Assembly (NCBI GenBank): GCA_016584305.1
Contig: JACEEZ010020501.1
Location: forward strand, 22,501-86,500
Length of the DNA: 64,000 nt
Direction: 5' to 3'
Origin: Chionoecetes opilio
Taxonomy: Eukaryota; Arthropoda; Malacostraca; Decapoda; Majidae
The notes below the pieces were generated by a model, which saw only the letters and a program-made list of their open reading frames with translations, was not told the DNA's origin and did not search any database. Position numbers and translations under genes: made by a program. Shown piece by piece: positions 33,661-45,279 of the stretch; the stretch's first letter is position 1, and each line of letters begins with the position of its first letter.

Positions 33661-33840
33661 TAACAAAAGAAATGAATTAGGACTTAAAAGGCCCTTGCTG
33701 GCAACAAAAGTTGACAAAAAAATTAATAAATAGAGCGCTTGAAGGCATCCTTTAACAAAAGAAAAATTAATTAGGACTTAGAAGGCCCTTGCTGGCAATA
33801 AAAGCTAACAAAAAAATGAAAAATTTTAAAATCTATAAAT
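33661..33840. repeat. Tandem duplication in transposase intron
   Basis: TAACAAAAGAAATGAATTAG and AAGGCCCTTGCTGGCAA occur at 33661-33708 and again at about 33753-33805. The duplicated unit includes the acceptor region of the transposase exon, so a decoy acceptor exists. Confidence 0.75.
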
Positions 33841-34127
33841 CTAGAGACCCTTAAGCTATCCCTGAGGTCTTTTTGCATGACCCCATCCAGGGAGACCAAA
33901 GAAGACGTGGGATGAGGTCATACAAAAAGACCTTGGGGAGATATGGAACTAAATAGAGCAACTTACAGCAAGAGTTGTTTCTTGATGTTGAATCTGTCAG
34001 CGGCTTCTTTCAGGCTGCAGCTAGTGGCCACGCGGTGCTTAAAGGCAGCCTCCAAAGGGCAGTGCGGTCCATCTGCTTGTCGCTCTTCCTGACATATTTG
34101 CGAGGCATGATGACGGTGATGGCGGTA

Positions 34128-34215
34128 GGTTAGGTTAGATCTGAAAAAAAGTTAATGACATTAGACATCATGCATAAGTTAGGTTAGGTTAGTTTAGGTT
34201 AGCTTAGCTTAGTAT
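34128..34215 (+). repeat. Short TTAGG-type array
   Basis: TTAGGTTAGGTTAG and imperfect AGGTTAG units. TTAGG is the arthropod telomere unit; here it is a short interstitial block. Confidence 0.7.
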
Positions 34216-34286
34216 TTTTTACAGTGTAGAGGCGATTTTGCATGGCCACCATATTATTTTGGGACTATGAGTCTGGCAATATATGT

Positions 34287-34957
34287 GGGGGATCACCGAA
34301 CGTCATGCCCCAAAATATGCAGTGTTAAATGTTTTTTTTAACCATAAAAAATTAATTCTAGAATCATTCTAATAACATAATCACTTATATAATAGTTAGT
34401 TTTATGTGCTTATAGCATAATAACACTGATATAGCATCATAATTTAATACCAATCACCTTCAACTTTACACCAACAAAAAAAAACACTGTTCCATTTAAT
34501 TTAAATGCACTAGTTCACCACCACCATTTAATATCATGCTAATATGCATAGTCAGTCACTTTTTCTTATGTTTTTCTAAGTATTTAAAAATATATAGATT
34601 TTCCAAAATCGTAGTGATTGCGGGGGATCACCGAACGTCATGCCCCGAAAATATGCAGTGTTAACTGGTTTTTTTAACCTAAAAAATTAATTCTAGAATT
34701 ATTCTAATAACATAAATCACTTATATAATAGTTAGTTCATGTGCTTATAGCATAATAACACTGATATAGCATCATAATTTAATACCAATCACCTTCAACT
34801 TTATGCCACAAAAAAACACTGTTCCATTAATTTAAATGCACTAGTTCACCACCACCATTTAATATTCATGCGAATATACATAGTCAATCACTGTTTGTTA
34901 TGTTTGTTGTAGGTATTTCAAAAGATATAGCTTTTTCAAAATTTCACTGTACGTTGA
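34287..34957 (+). repeat. Two-copy tandem repeat, 335-base unit
   Basis: GGGGGATCACCGAACGTCAT begins both units (34287 and 34622) and the rest follows with over 90 percent identity by eye (CTAATAACATAA, ATAGCATCATAATTTAATAC, CTAGTTCACCACCACCATTT). The second unit is followed by GATCCCCCGC twice in inverted sense. Possibly duplicated transposon end. Confidence 0.9.
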
Positions 34958-35424
34958 TCCCCCGCACTTCACCATACGTTGATCCCCCGCGCCACCAATT
35001 TTTTTGTAAATAATGCCACCGCGGCCTGTTCGAAAGCATGCACTACTTTTTCACTCAATAACATGTCAATACGGTTATACCTCGTATTGCAACTTACCTC
35101 AAAAGAATCACGCCATCACAGCCGACATGAGACACTATTAAAAACCCGGCCCCCGAAAAGTAAAAAAGGGAAAACTTTACGAAAAAAAAAAAATTTCTTA
35201 CCGGGTTTAAAAACCCGGAGGGGGACGCTGACGTTTCCCCTGTTGCTCGCATGTATTTCACTGAGGGTGGGTTTGAAATCCGTGGTGGCATGGGGCGCGA
35301 AATTTAAATTTAAATTTTTCGCTTTTGTTTGGGGGCCCCCTTTTGAAAAAGGTTGCCATTCCCCCCACCGGTTCCCGGGGTTGTTGACCCCCCAAAAACC
35401 CAAATTATTTGGTATCTTGTTTAA

Positions 35425-35900
35425 TTGGAAAAGGTTAGGTTAGCCTTGGTTAAAAGGGGTTAAAAAATTTTTGGGAAGGTTTGGTTAAAAAATTAAGGGG
35501 GTTAGGGTTAAAGGTTAGGGGGGGAATATTTTGGGGTTTAAAGGGTTTGGTTGGGTTGGTTGGGTAAAACTTGGGGTTTAAAGGGTTAGGTTGGGGTTGG
35601 GTATACTTTGGGGTTTAAGGTTAGGTTAGGTTAGGTATATTTGGGGTTAAGGTTAGGTTGGGTTTAGGTTAGGTAACTTTTTTAAGGTAAGGTTGGGTTT
35701 TTTTTTAAAAACCTTTTTAAGGTTAAAAGTTTGGTTCCCCCTTTGTGGTTGGGGGGAAAAAAAAAAGGGGGGTTAAGGAACTTTTTTTTTAAGGTTTTTT
35801 TAAGGTTTTTAGGGAAAAAAAAGGAAAAAAATTAACTTTGGGGTTTAAGGGTTAGGTTGGGTTTTAAAAAATTTTTTTGGGGTTTAAAGGTTAGGTTATT
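35425..35900 (+). repeat. Degraded TTAGG-like array
   Basis: GGTTAGGTTGGG, AGGTTAGGTTAGGT and similar strings repeat through the corrupted text. Probably an interstitial TTAGG array. Confidence 0.55.
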
Positions 35901-38649
35901 TTAAAATTTAGGTTTTTTTAAAAATTAAAAGGTTTGGGTTTAAAGTTTAATTTTTTTTTTTTTTGTGTTTTGGGGCCAAAAATCAATATTTCCTCCCCCA
36001 AACCCAAAAAAAAAACCCGGGTTTTTCCCGCCCGGTTCCCCAAATTTTGGTGGTTTTTTTGGGGAAGAAAAAAAAAAAAAAATTTCCCAAATTTTCCCTT
36101 TCCTTTTTAAAAAAATTTATTTTCCCCATAAAAAAAAAGAAAAAAGAATTTTCCCGGGAAAGGGTTTTTAAGGGTTAAAGGTTTTTTAACCCCCTTTTTT
36201 TAAAATTTTTTTTGGGTTTTATTCAAAACCCCTTTTTTTAAAGGTTGGGGGTTCTTAAAAAACCCAAAGGTTATTAAAGTTTTTTTTAAAAAATTTTTTG
36301 GGGTTTTTGGTTTTTTTGGGGGTAAAACACCCTTTGGGAAAAATAGGGCCCCCCCAAAAAAAAAATGGTTTCCCGGTAAACAGGGGGAAAATTCCCCCAT
36401 TTTTTAAAGGGGGAAAATTTTTTTGGGGTTTTTTTTGGGGGGCAACCCAGGTTTTTAAAACAAAAAAAAATTTTCCCCGAAAATTAAAAAACCATTTTTT
36501 TTTAAAAAATTTTCCCTCGACAAAGGGATTTTTTGGGGGGGGATTTTTAGGGCCCCCAAAAAAGGTTTAAATGCCCCAAATTTTTGGGCCCCAGAAAAGG
36601 TTTAAGGGTTGGGGGTTAAATTTTTAAGAACAAAAGGGGCTCCACCCCCTTTTTCTTCAAGCCCCCTTTGGGGGCGGGTGCCCGGAAAACCAATTTTTCC
36701 AAAACCCTTAAAATTTGGCCCCCCAAAAAAACCCAAAAAACGGGTTTCCAAAATTTTTGGAACTTTTTTTTAAAATCCGGGGGGAAAAATACCCCGTTGC
36801 CCGGGGTTTCCTAAAAGGGAATTTCCCTTTTTGGGTTTTTTTGGGGGAAAAAACCCAAATTTAAAAACCTTTTAGGGGTGCTTTTTTGGGGGGGGATGGC
36901 ACCAAAAAATAAAAAATTTCCCCAAATAAAATTTTAAAACTAGGAAAATTTTCCCTAGTTTTTTAAAAAAATTTTTTTGGGGGGGCCCTTTTCCCAAAAT
37001 TGGTTTGGTTTTTTTCCCCCCCAAAAACCCGGTTTTCCCCGGCCCCAAGGGTTTGGCCATAAGAAAATTTTTTAAGGAAATTACCTAAATTCAAAAGATG
37101 AAAACTTTGGGCCTTCCAAAAAACACCCTTAAAAACCCTTTGGCCCAAAAACCCAAAACCTAAAACAACCCCAAACCTCCTTTTAACCAAACCTGAGGGG
37201 GTTTAATTTAATTTAAGGGGTTTTGGTTACAACAAATTTTTGGTTTTTGGTTTTTTTGGTTAAAAAAAACCCCTTGGGGGAAAAATTGGCGCGTTTTTCC
37301 CGGGGGTTTGGCCCCCCAAAAACCCCCCATTTTCCTCGGAATTTTCCGGGACCCCACCAAACAAATTTTCATAGGGGAATTTTCCTTAATTGGGGTTTTT
37401 TAAACCCCTTTTTTGGAGGGCCCATTAAATCAAAAATGCTTAAAAAACCCCAAAGTTTTAAAAATTTTAACCAAAAAATTTGTTTTGGGTTAGGGGGGCC
37501 TTGGGTTTTAAATTTTCCCAAGAAAAAAGTTTGGGTTTTCAAAAAAAAAAAGTTAAGGTTAGGTTTCTTAAAACATCCCCGCCCTTTTTCCCCAAATTTT
37601 TTAAATTTTTTTTATGGGGGTCCCAATGTTTTTTTTTAAACGGTCCCTTTTAAAATTTGGGGGGATGATTTTTTTTTTTAATTTTTTGGCTTGGCGGAAA
37701 AAAAAAATCCCCATCAAAAGGCCCCAAATTAAACAGGGAAAAATATCCCGGTTTTCTGAAACACCCCAAAGTCTGTCCATAAAAAATTTCTGGTTAAGGG
37801 TAGGTTTAGTTTTTAAAAAGGTTTTTAAAATCTTTAAGGTTTTGGGGGGGTTATTTTTAAGCCTTGGGGAGAGGTTAGGGTTTGTTGCGGGGGAATTAAA
37901 AAAAAACCCCAAATTGGAGGTTTTGGCGATTTAGGGGTGGTTTGGCCCCCGCCAAAAACCCCAACCCCTGGGGAAAACCAAAATTTAAAAGTTTGGGGGG
38001 TTGGGTTTTCTTCCGAGCCGCCAATTCTAACTTTTCTTTTAGGGGAGGACCATTTCTGGCCCCCTTTAAAACCCCCCAACCCTTTCCGTGGGGGAAATTG
38101 GAATAAAAATTGGGTATTTAAAACCCAAAATCATTTTTTAAACCAAAAATTTTTTTCTTAGGGGGGTTTTTAATTAAATTTTCGAAACCCCAAATAAGGA
38201 AAATTATAAGCCATCGGGGGGGAAGAAAAATTTTAAAAATTTTCCCACAAAAAATCACCAAATTTTTTAAAATTTTAAAACCCCAAAAAGGGGGGTTTTA
38301 ATTAAATATCCCTTTCAAATAATTTTTGGGTGGGAAAAAATAAAATTAAAAACCTGTTGGAAATTTTTTTCAACCCCAAACATTTTTTACCAAAAGGGGG
38401 AAAATAACAATTTTTTTTTGTAAATCCCTGATGGGAAATTTTTAAAAGGTTGGTTTTAAATTTTAAAATTTCCCACTGGGTTGTCCAAAATTTTCCCCCC
38501 AACGTTTTCGCTGGGGTTTGTTTTAAAGTGAAAAAACCACACTCAGGGAAAAATTCTTTTTTGGGAGCCCCCCTGGACCCCAAAACGATTTTAAGCCCCG
38601 TTGCTGGGGAAGGCCATAAAATTTTTTTGGTTTAAGAAACCCCTTCAAA

Positions 38650-40290
38650 AATTTGGGCCCCATTCTTTAGCCAAAAGGTGGACCAAAATATTTGGCCCGG
38701 CCGGACTTTTTAAGGGGTGGCCCCGGTTTAGGGGTCTAAATTTTTTACCAGAAGGTTGGGGTTTTCGGATCCCATGTAGCGCGCCAGAGGAAAGAGATTT
38801 TTTTCATTTCACCCCGCCGCGCGGAGAGGCAACAGTTTGCCCCGGCTCCTGCCTCCCCCCACCCGCCCCCAGGGCCCGGGGAAGTTTTCCGTGGCGGATT
38901 AATTCGCCGTAGGATACTCTGGGGGGTTTTAAACCACTCATCTTCATCATTTTACATTTTTTCATTCCCTTTAGTCTTTCTTAAGTATTTTTTTGCGTCT
39001 TTTTTACCCATAATGTGAATATATAAAAGCAACCCCGATGAGGGGACGAATCCTTGAAAATCAAGGAAGGGGGGGTAGCTTTGCTGTTATCAATCACGGG
39101 GGGGGGGGCGAGACCATGCTGAGGCCGGGCCTCTTCAACTGCCTTTTGGTTCTTCGTCAGGGCACCCTGTCCCTCAACAATATCGGGTAATGAAATCTCC
39201 CAGGTGGGCGACATGATTTGTTCCCCGTCGGGAAAAGCACCCTAGCCCCCTTTCCCTCAGCAAAAAGGCAGCTGGGCATTTTCACCATGTAGCAAACCTC
39301 TTTTTGTTCTCTTTATTTATCCTTTATTTTAAACCTCCACTGTCTTTTTACGATATCTTTTGCGTCTCGTTACACAGAATTTGGAAATTTAATTTTCAGC
39401 GCACCGATGAGATCCCAATTACTGTACGAACCAAAGTTGTAAAAAAAAGGTTTAGCGAGCTTTGTTTTAAAAATTTGGGCCCTTTCCTTGTCTCCCTGGG
39501 TACATGTAGCAAGGTGGCAGGGAAATGACAGGTTCTGGTTTTCCGGGTTTTTTTCCCCCTTACTGAATGAATTTTTAAATTTTTCAGTGATTGCTTTGGG
39601 TTTTTATTTGCTTCCTCTTATCTGAGGAAATCTTTGTAGGGAACCCCGGTTAAATCGGTATAGCTGGTTTTTCATAGTGGGCCTACTTTTAGCCTAAAAT
39701 TTAAACTTGAGCTTATCTAGAAGAAATTCATTCTCACACAAAATGCACCTTTGGATATAGGTGAGCGCTAGTTGGGGGAAAAAGTAAAAAAAATTGCTCT
39801 AGCTGACTCTTGTCACTTTAAATTTAGTCAGACTACGGTAGCCCTATAGGGGAATTATAGCAATACCAAAGATAGTAAAAAAAAAAACTATCAGGCGGTT
39901 TAAAAAAGGAAGATAATACGAAGGGGGCTAATTAGGGTAAAATTATGCAAATTGCTAAAACAAAAAAAAAATTAGCACCCGGGGAAGTTTCGCACCTTTG
40001 GATTTTGACATTCTTTTAAAAAAGCAAAAAAACCTTACTGTCCCTTTAACAGTTCCGGGGTTTCACTATGGGCATATGGGAAATATGCTATATGTATAGG
40101 CCCTATAAAACCCGGAAAACTGTTAAGTACAGAAGGTTTTTTAGGTTAAAAAGAAATCCCCCAATCCAAAGGATGCAAAAAACGGGCCCCGGGAGGGGGC
40201 CAAAAAAATTTTGCATTTTTTAAAACAATTTGCATAATAAACCCAAATGGGCAATTCGTAATTTCCCTTTTAAAAAACCCCGCCAAAAAT
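38650..40290. repeat. Left arm of a large inverted repeat (itself partly palindromic)
   Basis: CCCATGTAGCGCGCCAG (38772) and following text (GGATTAATTCGCC, TTCTTCGTCAGGG, TTTTTATTTGCTTCCTCTTA) recur inverted at 42.6-44.0 kb. Within the arm, 39890-40080 is mirrored by 40090-40290 (AACAGTTCCGGGG versus CCCGGAAAACTGTT). Sequence quality is poor, so identity cannot be judged. Confidence 0.7.
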
Positions 40291-41301
40291 TTTTTTTAAA
40301 AAAATTTCGCATAGGAGAGTGATAGTTGAGTGTTTAATGTAATATTACTGAATATATAAAAAGCAACCGATGAGAGACGAATCTTTTTTATTTTGTTTTG
40401 ATGCAGGGGGGGAAAAGAGCCCCCCACGAGAGGGGGTGTCAAGATATGAAGAAGGGAAGTAAGATGAGAGAAGGAGGAGTGGGATAGAGATGGAGTAGCT
40501 CCGGGGGTTAGTGTGTTGAGTGGAGGAAGGGACAGTCTTTGGGGGCGAAAGGGTAAAAAAAAAATTTTTTTGGAGGGGCGCGCATGTTGGTTTACCCTGT
40601 GGGCATTGCCGTAATTCACTTCTTTTTTTTCAGGTATCCAATCTACCCGTCCCTTTTTGCTTTCTAACATAAAAATTTTTTACTTTGGGCTGAGGCGGTG
40701 GAACTGGTCATAAAATTTAAAAAAGGGGGCTTTTTTCTCCCTTTTTAAAAATGGGAACCCCAAAAATTTTCTCCTTACCCCTAGAAGGGACTTTTTGCCC
40801 TTTGTCAGTAAACATGTAAGTAGATGTTTTTTGTTTTTCCCCCCCAATTTTTTCCCCCATATTCCTTTTAAAAAACCAAATTTTAAAAAAGACATTTTGG
40901 GCATGGGACTTTTCCCATTTGAATTTAAATTTCCCCAACCCCTTTAATTTTAAAAAACCCCCTACAAAATAAATTGTATATTTCAGCACTGACCCTTTTT
41001 TTAAAACCCCCCTTACCCCGAAATTTAACTTCCATCGTTTAAAAAGCCATAGACCTCCGATGTCTGGCAAATTTTTCCCTTTTTTTGCCCTTAAATTAAT
41101 CTTTCCCTCGTAAAACCTTGGTGCATGGATACTATTTAAAACCTTTTTGTAGCAAAACAGGGCCAGGGGCTATTTGTGGGGCGGGTGTATATGATTTATA
41201 ATTTATTCCTTTAAATTTTGGGGGAAATTTGCCACTATCACTTCTAGTCCATTCCCGGCCTAAAATTTTTATTTGGGGAAAACTGACTTTTTGTACTCCC
41301 C
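40291..41301. other. Spacer of the inverted repeat, left part
   Basis: 40335-40390 repeats GAATATATAAAAAGCAACCG, a third fragment of the arm sequence. The rest is unreadable run-rich DNA without any supported gene. Confidence 0.4.
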
Positions 41302-41781
41302 CACCGTAAAAAAACCAAAAATCCCCCAGGACAGTTTTTTTTTATGACAGGAAAGTGTATGGCGTTTAAAACTTACATTTCTATAACCCTGTTTCAGGGG
41401 AAAATTTGGGAAAGGGGTATCTGGGGGAGCTGTCATTTTGGTTTTGCCAAACTGTGTCATAAGAGATTTTGGCTAAAAAATGATCAAAATTTCCCCAAAA
41501 AAATTTAACAGAGAGAGGAAACCCAAAAAAGGTCGCCCTCTAGGGTTTAGTTTTTTACGGGGGTGTCCCCCCCGACGTCGTCGGCGCGCGAAAAAAAAAA
41601 AAGTTGCCCAAAATTTTAAACCGTATATACTGCAGATACAAAAACATAAAACCCCGGAAAAGGGGAGATTATTTCAGCATGAAAATAAAAATACGTGTTT
41701 ATCTCAGTGGCACATACAAAAAATAGCGATGCATTTAATTTGTAATATTTGGGGCTGGCGAAATATTGTTAAACTACGGTA
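41302..41781. mobile_element. Mariner-like MITE, copy 3, corrupted
   Basis: Alignable to copy 1 through ACTTACATTTCTA, CTGTGTCATA, TCAGTGGCACATA, TTTGTAATATTTGGGGCTGG and the end CTACGGTA. Internal deletions or lost bases make it shorter (about 480). Confidence 0.8.
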
Positions 41782-42589
41782 AGGGTTTTTTTTCAACTTT
41801 CCCTTTTGTCCCTTCAAAAAAATCCCCACTTTTTTTTCTCTTAATAGAGGTTATTTCTTTTCAACTTCTTCCAAAACCAATTTACCTGTTAATCCCTATC
41901 TTTTTGTTAGGTTTTTCCTCCCCCCAATTTGGTTCTTTTTAAAAAAAAGGGTTTGGGAGTTGTCTTTCCTCCCCGGTTAAATATTTTTAACTCGACACCC
42001 CCTTATTGCTAAAACCTTTTTATTTTTTCTTTTTTTTTTCGTTTTAATTTTGTGGGAAAAAAACAAAATCATGTAAAAAATCCATAGTTTTTGTACGAGT
42101 AGTTGGGGGAGCTGGCCCCCTTGTTATCTTGTTCTTCAGATGGGCTGCGTGTCCAGGTAAAGGTGAAAATCAAAGTCAACTGGTATGCAATGATCCTTCC
42201 CCCCGGGTTTTTCTGTGCCCCTCATGATCCTTTGCACTGATACCCCTAAAACCCATTTAAAAAAGGGGCTCTCTACTTTTTTTAGTTGACCAGGGGCGAT
42301 TTTTCATTTTTTGACTCCAGCGACCATTTTTCCAAAGACAACTCCAAAGGTTTCAAAAGGCTAATTGTTGATTTAAAAAAACAAATATGTTGATTTTGGG
42401 AAAATTAAAATTTAAAAAAGATTTTTTCTTTGATTTAGAAAAAATGGGTATGTCAAATAAGGAATATATTTTTAATTTCGTGGGCATACCAACAATATCC
42501 CAATTAGACCAAATTTTTGGAAAAATAAAAATATACCCCAAGTAGCATTTGCAGTTTTACATCATTTTAGAAATTTTAAAAAAATAGGT

Positions 42590-44020
42590 CAGACCCCCCA
42601 TAGGAATTCTATAGGCGGCTTAATAAGGAAAAAAAATCAAATGCTAATTGGGAAATTTTGCAAATTGCTCAACAAATGCAAATTTGCATCCCGGGAGTTT
42701 TTGGCCCCCTTAGGATGTGTACATTTCATTTCAAAGGGATTAAAAACCTTTTCTGTACTCAACAGTTCCCGGTTTAAAAAAAAGGGAAAATTTGGAACGC
42801 TACCGTTTGTCTAGATAAAATTTTAAAATGACAAAGGCAGCTAGAGCAGATTTTTTTTAATTTCCCCCAATAGCGTCACATAAGGGATGGGCATTTTGGT
42901 GAGGGAAAGGGAATTTTCCCTTTTTGATAAGCTCAAGGGTTTAAACTAAAGTAAGGGCTACTTTTTTACCGCTATCCCCTAACGATTCAATAAAAAGATT
43001 TTTCAGATAAGAGGAAGCAAATAATAAACAAATTTCAATCAATGAAAAAATTAAAAAAAACATTCAGTAAGGGGAAAAAAACCCGGGAAAAAAAAAGAAC
43101 CGGGCATGCCCGCCCCCCATAGCTACATGTACTAGGTAGACAAGGAAGGCCAAATTTTAAAAAGCAAAGCTACGCTACCTTTTTTTACAAAAAAAAAGGT
43201 TCGTAAAAGTAATTGTAAACCATCGAGTGCGCTATATTAATTTACATTACTGGTAAAAGAGGGGCCCCAAAGATTTTAGTAAAAAGGGCAGTGAAAGGGG
43301 AAAAATAATGTTAAAAAATGGGGAACCCAAAAAGAGGTCGCCCCACATGGGAAAAGGCCGAGCTGCCCCCTTGACTGAGGAATGGCAGCTAGGTGTTCCT
43401 GACGGAGAACAAATTTATGTCGCTTTCATGGTGAGAGCATTTTCACCCATATTGTGGAGGGGGGCAGGCTGCCCCCGACGAAGAAAAAAACCCGGCAGTT
43501 GGGGAGAGGCCGCGCCTCAGCTAGGTCTCGCTTCCCCCTTTATTTTAGTAACAAACAAAAACTACGCTTCCTGATTTGCAAGAAGATTTTTTTCTTCATC
43601 GAGGTGCTTTTATATATTTTACATTACTGGGTAAAAAGGGCGCAAAAAGGGTATTTCTTAAGATAGACAGTTTAAGATGGAAAAAAGTTTTAAATGATGA
43701 AGTGTAGTTTGGGAAACCAACCCCCGGGGTATCCTACGGGGAATTAATCCGCCACGGAAAAACTCCGGCCGTGGGGGCGGCGGGGGAGGCAGGAGCCGGG
43801 AAAACAAGCTTTGCCCCTCCCCCCGCGGCGGGATGAAATGAAAAGTAATCATCGTAAACCCCTGGCGCGCTACATGGGGATCCGGGAAAAAACAACCTTT
43901 TGGATAAACCCAAAACCCCCCAGGGCCCCTACACCCCCCCACCCTTATAGGGCATGAGCCAGGCCAGATATCGGTACCAAACCCGGGGTGACTAAACACG
44001 AATGGTACTAAAATGTTTAT
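42590..44020. repeat. Right arm of the large inverted repeat
   Basis: Mirror of 38650-40080: TAAGAGGAAGCAAATAAT, CTGACGGAGAACAAAT, GGGGAATTAATCCGCC, CTGGCGCGCTACATGGGGAT. The first 200 bases instead repeat 39890-40080 in direct orientation, as expected if the unit is a palindrome with an internal deletion. Confidence 0.7.
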
Positions 44021-45279
44021 AGAGGGACTGTAAATACATTAAGATATAAGCCTTCCCGCACTGGTTAAACTTAGTCTGAATTTTTTTAGCAAGGGGTTTC
44101 TACCCATAAAAAAGATTTTTTAGCGGACGCTCGGGGTTTTTCCCCATTTTCTTTAAAAACAATCAAAACGATCGTTGCGAAACTTTGGACACCCATGTAA
44201 ATTTGGGTTTTCTACCAGAGGTTTTCCTAGGTATTTTTTAAAAAAAACCTCATATTTTGGGGTTTTCCTAAAAAAAATTAAAATTTTTGGGATTTTCCCA
44301 TAAAAATTTGGAAAAAAACCCTAAATATGGGAGAAATTGAAAAATTAATTTTTCAAACAAACTCTTTTGCTATTTTTTATTCTCTACAAGATTTTTTCGT
44401 GTATATTTCCCAAATTTACCCCATATTTTTGGGGTTTTTTCATTTGGTGATTTTTTTTTGATATTTTGGGGGAAATTTATTATTTGGGAAAGGGGCAAAC
44501 ATAGTAGAAGGTTTCCATGTAAATGGTTTTTTTGTTTGTCATGTAATGTTTTAAAAAGGGGATATTTTTTGTGGAGTGGTGGAGCCCGTCGCCAGGGACT
44601 ACCGACCCTCGGAGTTTTCGCAGCGATACCGAGGCCAGTAAAGGGGCCCGGAGTAGGCCAAAAGATACTGACTTCAAACCACCCAAGGAACCCACAGATG
44701 CCCAAAAGGGGTTTGAAGAGATGAGGCCATGTCCAATCTTTTTGTTCAACTGATGGAGACCAGTGGTTGAAACCCCCTTTAACGCAGAGCAAAAGGGGAT
44801 TTTGGCAGTTTTTCCAAAATGCGACTACAGCACCACCAGGGAAATTTCCCAAAGGGCCTTTTTAGGGGGGCCCACAGAATTTGGAGAGGAGCATATCAAC
44901 CTTTAAGGAAAAAAGCCCTGGAGGGGCCGATACGCCCAAAATACAGTTTTTATGGGCACGATGCGGAAGACGAAAACTGAGAAAAGTTTACTAACATCAG
45001 AATGAAGCCCCGGGTTTCCCCCCAAGGCCAGGGCCAAAGGGGGCTATCTTGAAGGGTGACAGGAACCCATTTTTGGGCCCGAGATCCTTTTTGCGAGAAC
45101 AGAAAGCTCAAAATGAGTGGGTGCTTGGCTCATCCCCCGGGGCCCTTTGGGCCCGGGGGACTTTCCAAACGGTGAGGGGCTTCCGCAAGACCAAAAAAGG
45201 CGCCCCCGGAAAAGGGGGGTTTAAAGAGGAAAAGTTTTTCCTGCAGAGGGTCCCCGAGCCCCCTGCTACCATAAGTGAT

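Larger units (their letters stand above)
31477..34108 (-). pseudogene. pogo/Tigger-type transposase, decayed
   Basis: Read on the - strand. MPRKYVRKSDKQM starts at 34108; a one-base frame change is followed by a Psq-type helix-turn-helix (SLKEAADRFNI), then a GTAAGT donor at 33966. A GTTACAG acceptor opens the next exon at 33657 (DAFYLSKKLSDGV, then MFYGLPMNDVRRM). Next are CENP-B-like DNA-binding and the DDD catalytic domain: LDESSLSTVMKP (first Asp), LLIMDNVECH (second) and LPPHTTDKLQPLDVSVFGPFK (third). Several frame breaks intervene. A repeat-bearing Pro-rich stretch (32430-32140) leads to a C-terminal globular part (QVGDFVLVQLKLEEG, FLRMKSANTRD) ending at 31477. It moves DNA by cut-and-paste when intact; this copy is dead. 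Confidence 0.85.
35120..45270. other. Long low-quality, run-rich stretch
   Basis: Isolated bases are scarce and runs of 3-9 identical bases dominate. An inner block (41302-41781) can be aligned to the clean mariner-like MITE: for example GCATAAAACAACGCTGAAAC in the clean copy appears as ACATAAAACCCCGGAAAAGG. This is base-to-neighbour smoothing, not normal mutation. Protein prediction here is unreliable. TTAGG-like text is visible at 35425-35900 and palindromic repeats at 38.6-44.0 kb. Confidence 0.8.

Noticed and set aside
35425..35900. Chromosome end marked by TTAGG repeats
   Set aside because: The array is short, degraded and followed by more than 28 kb of further sequence, so it is interstitial.
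35963..44852. Many Lys/Phe/Gly/Pro-rich open frames
   Set aside because: They arise from AAA, TTT, GGG and CCC runs in corrupted sequence; none keeps a recognisable domain.
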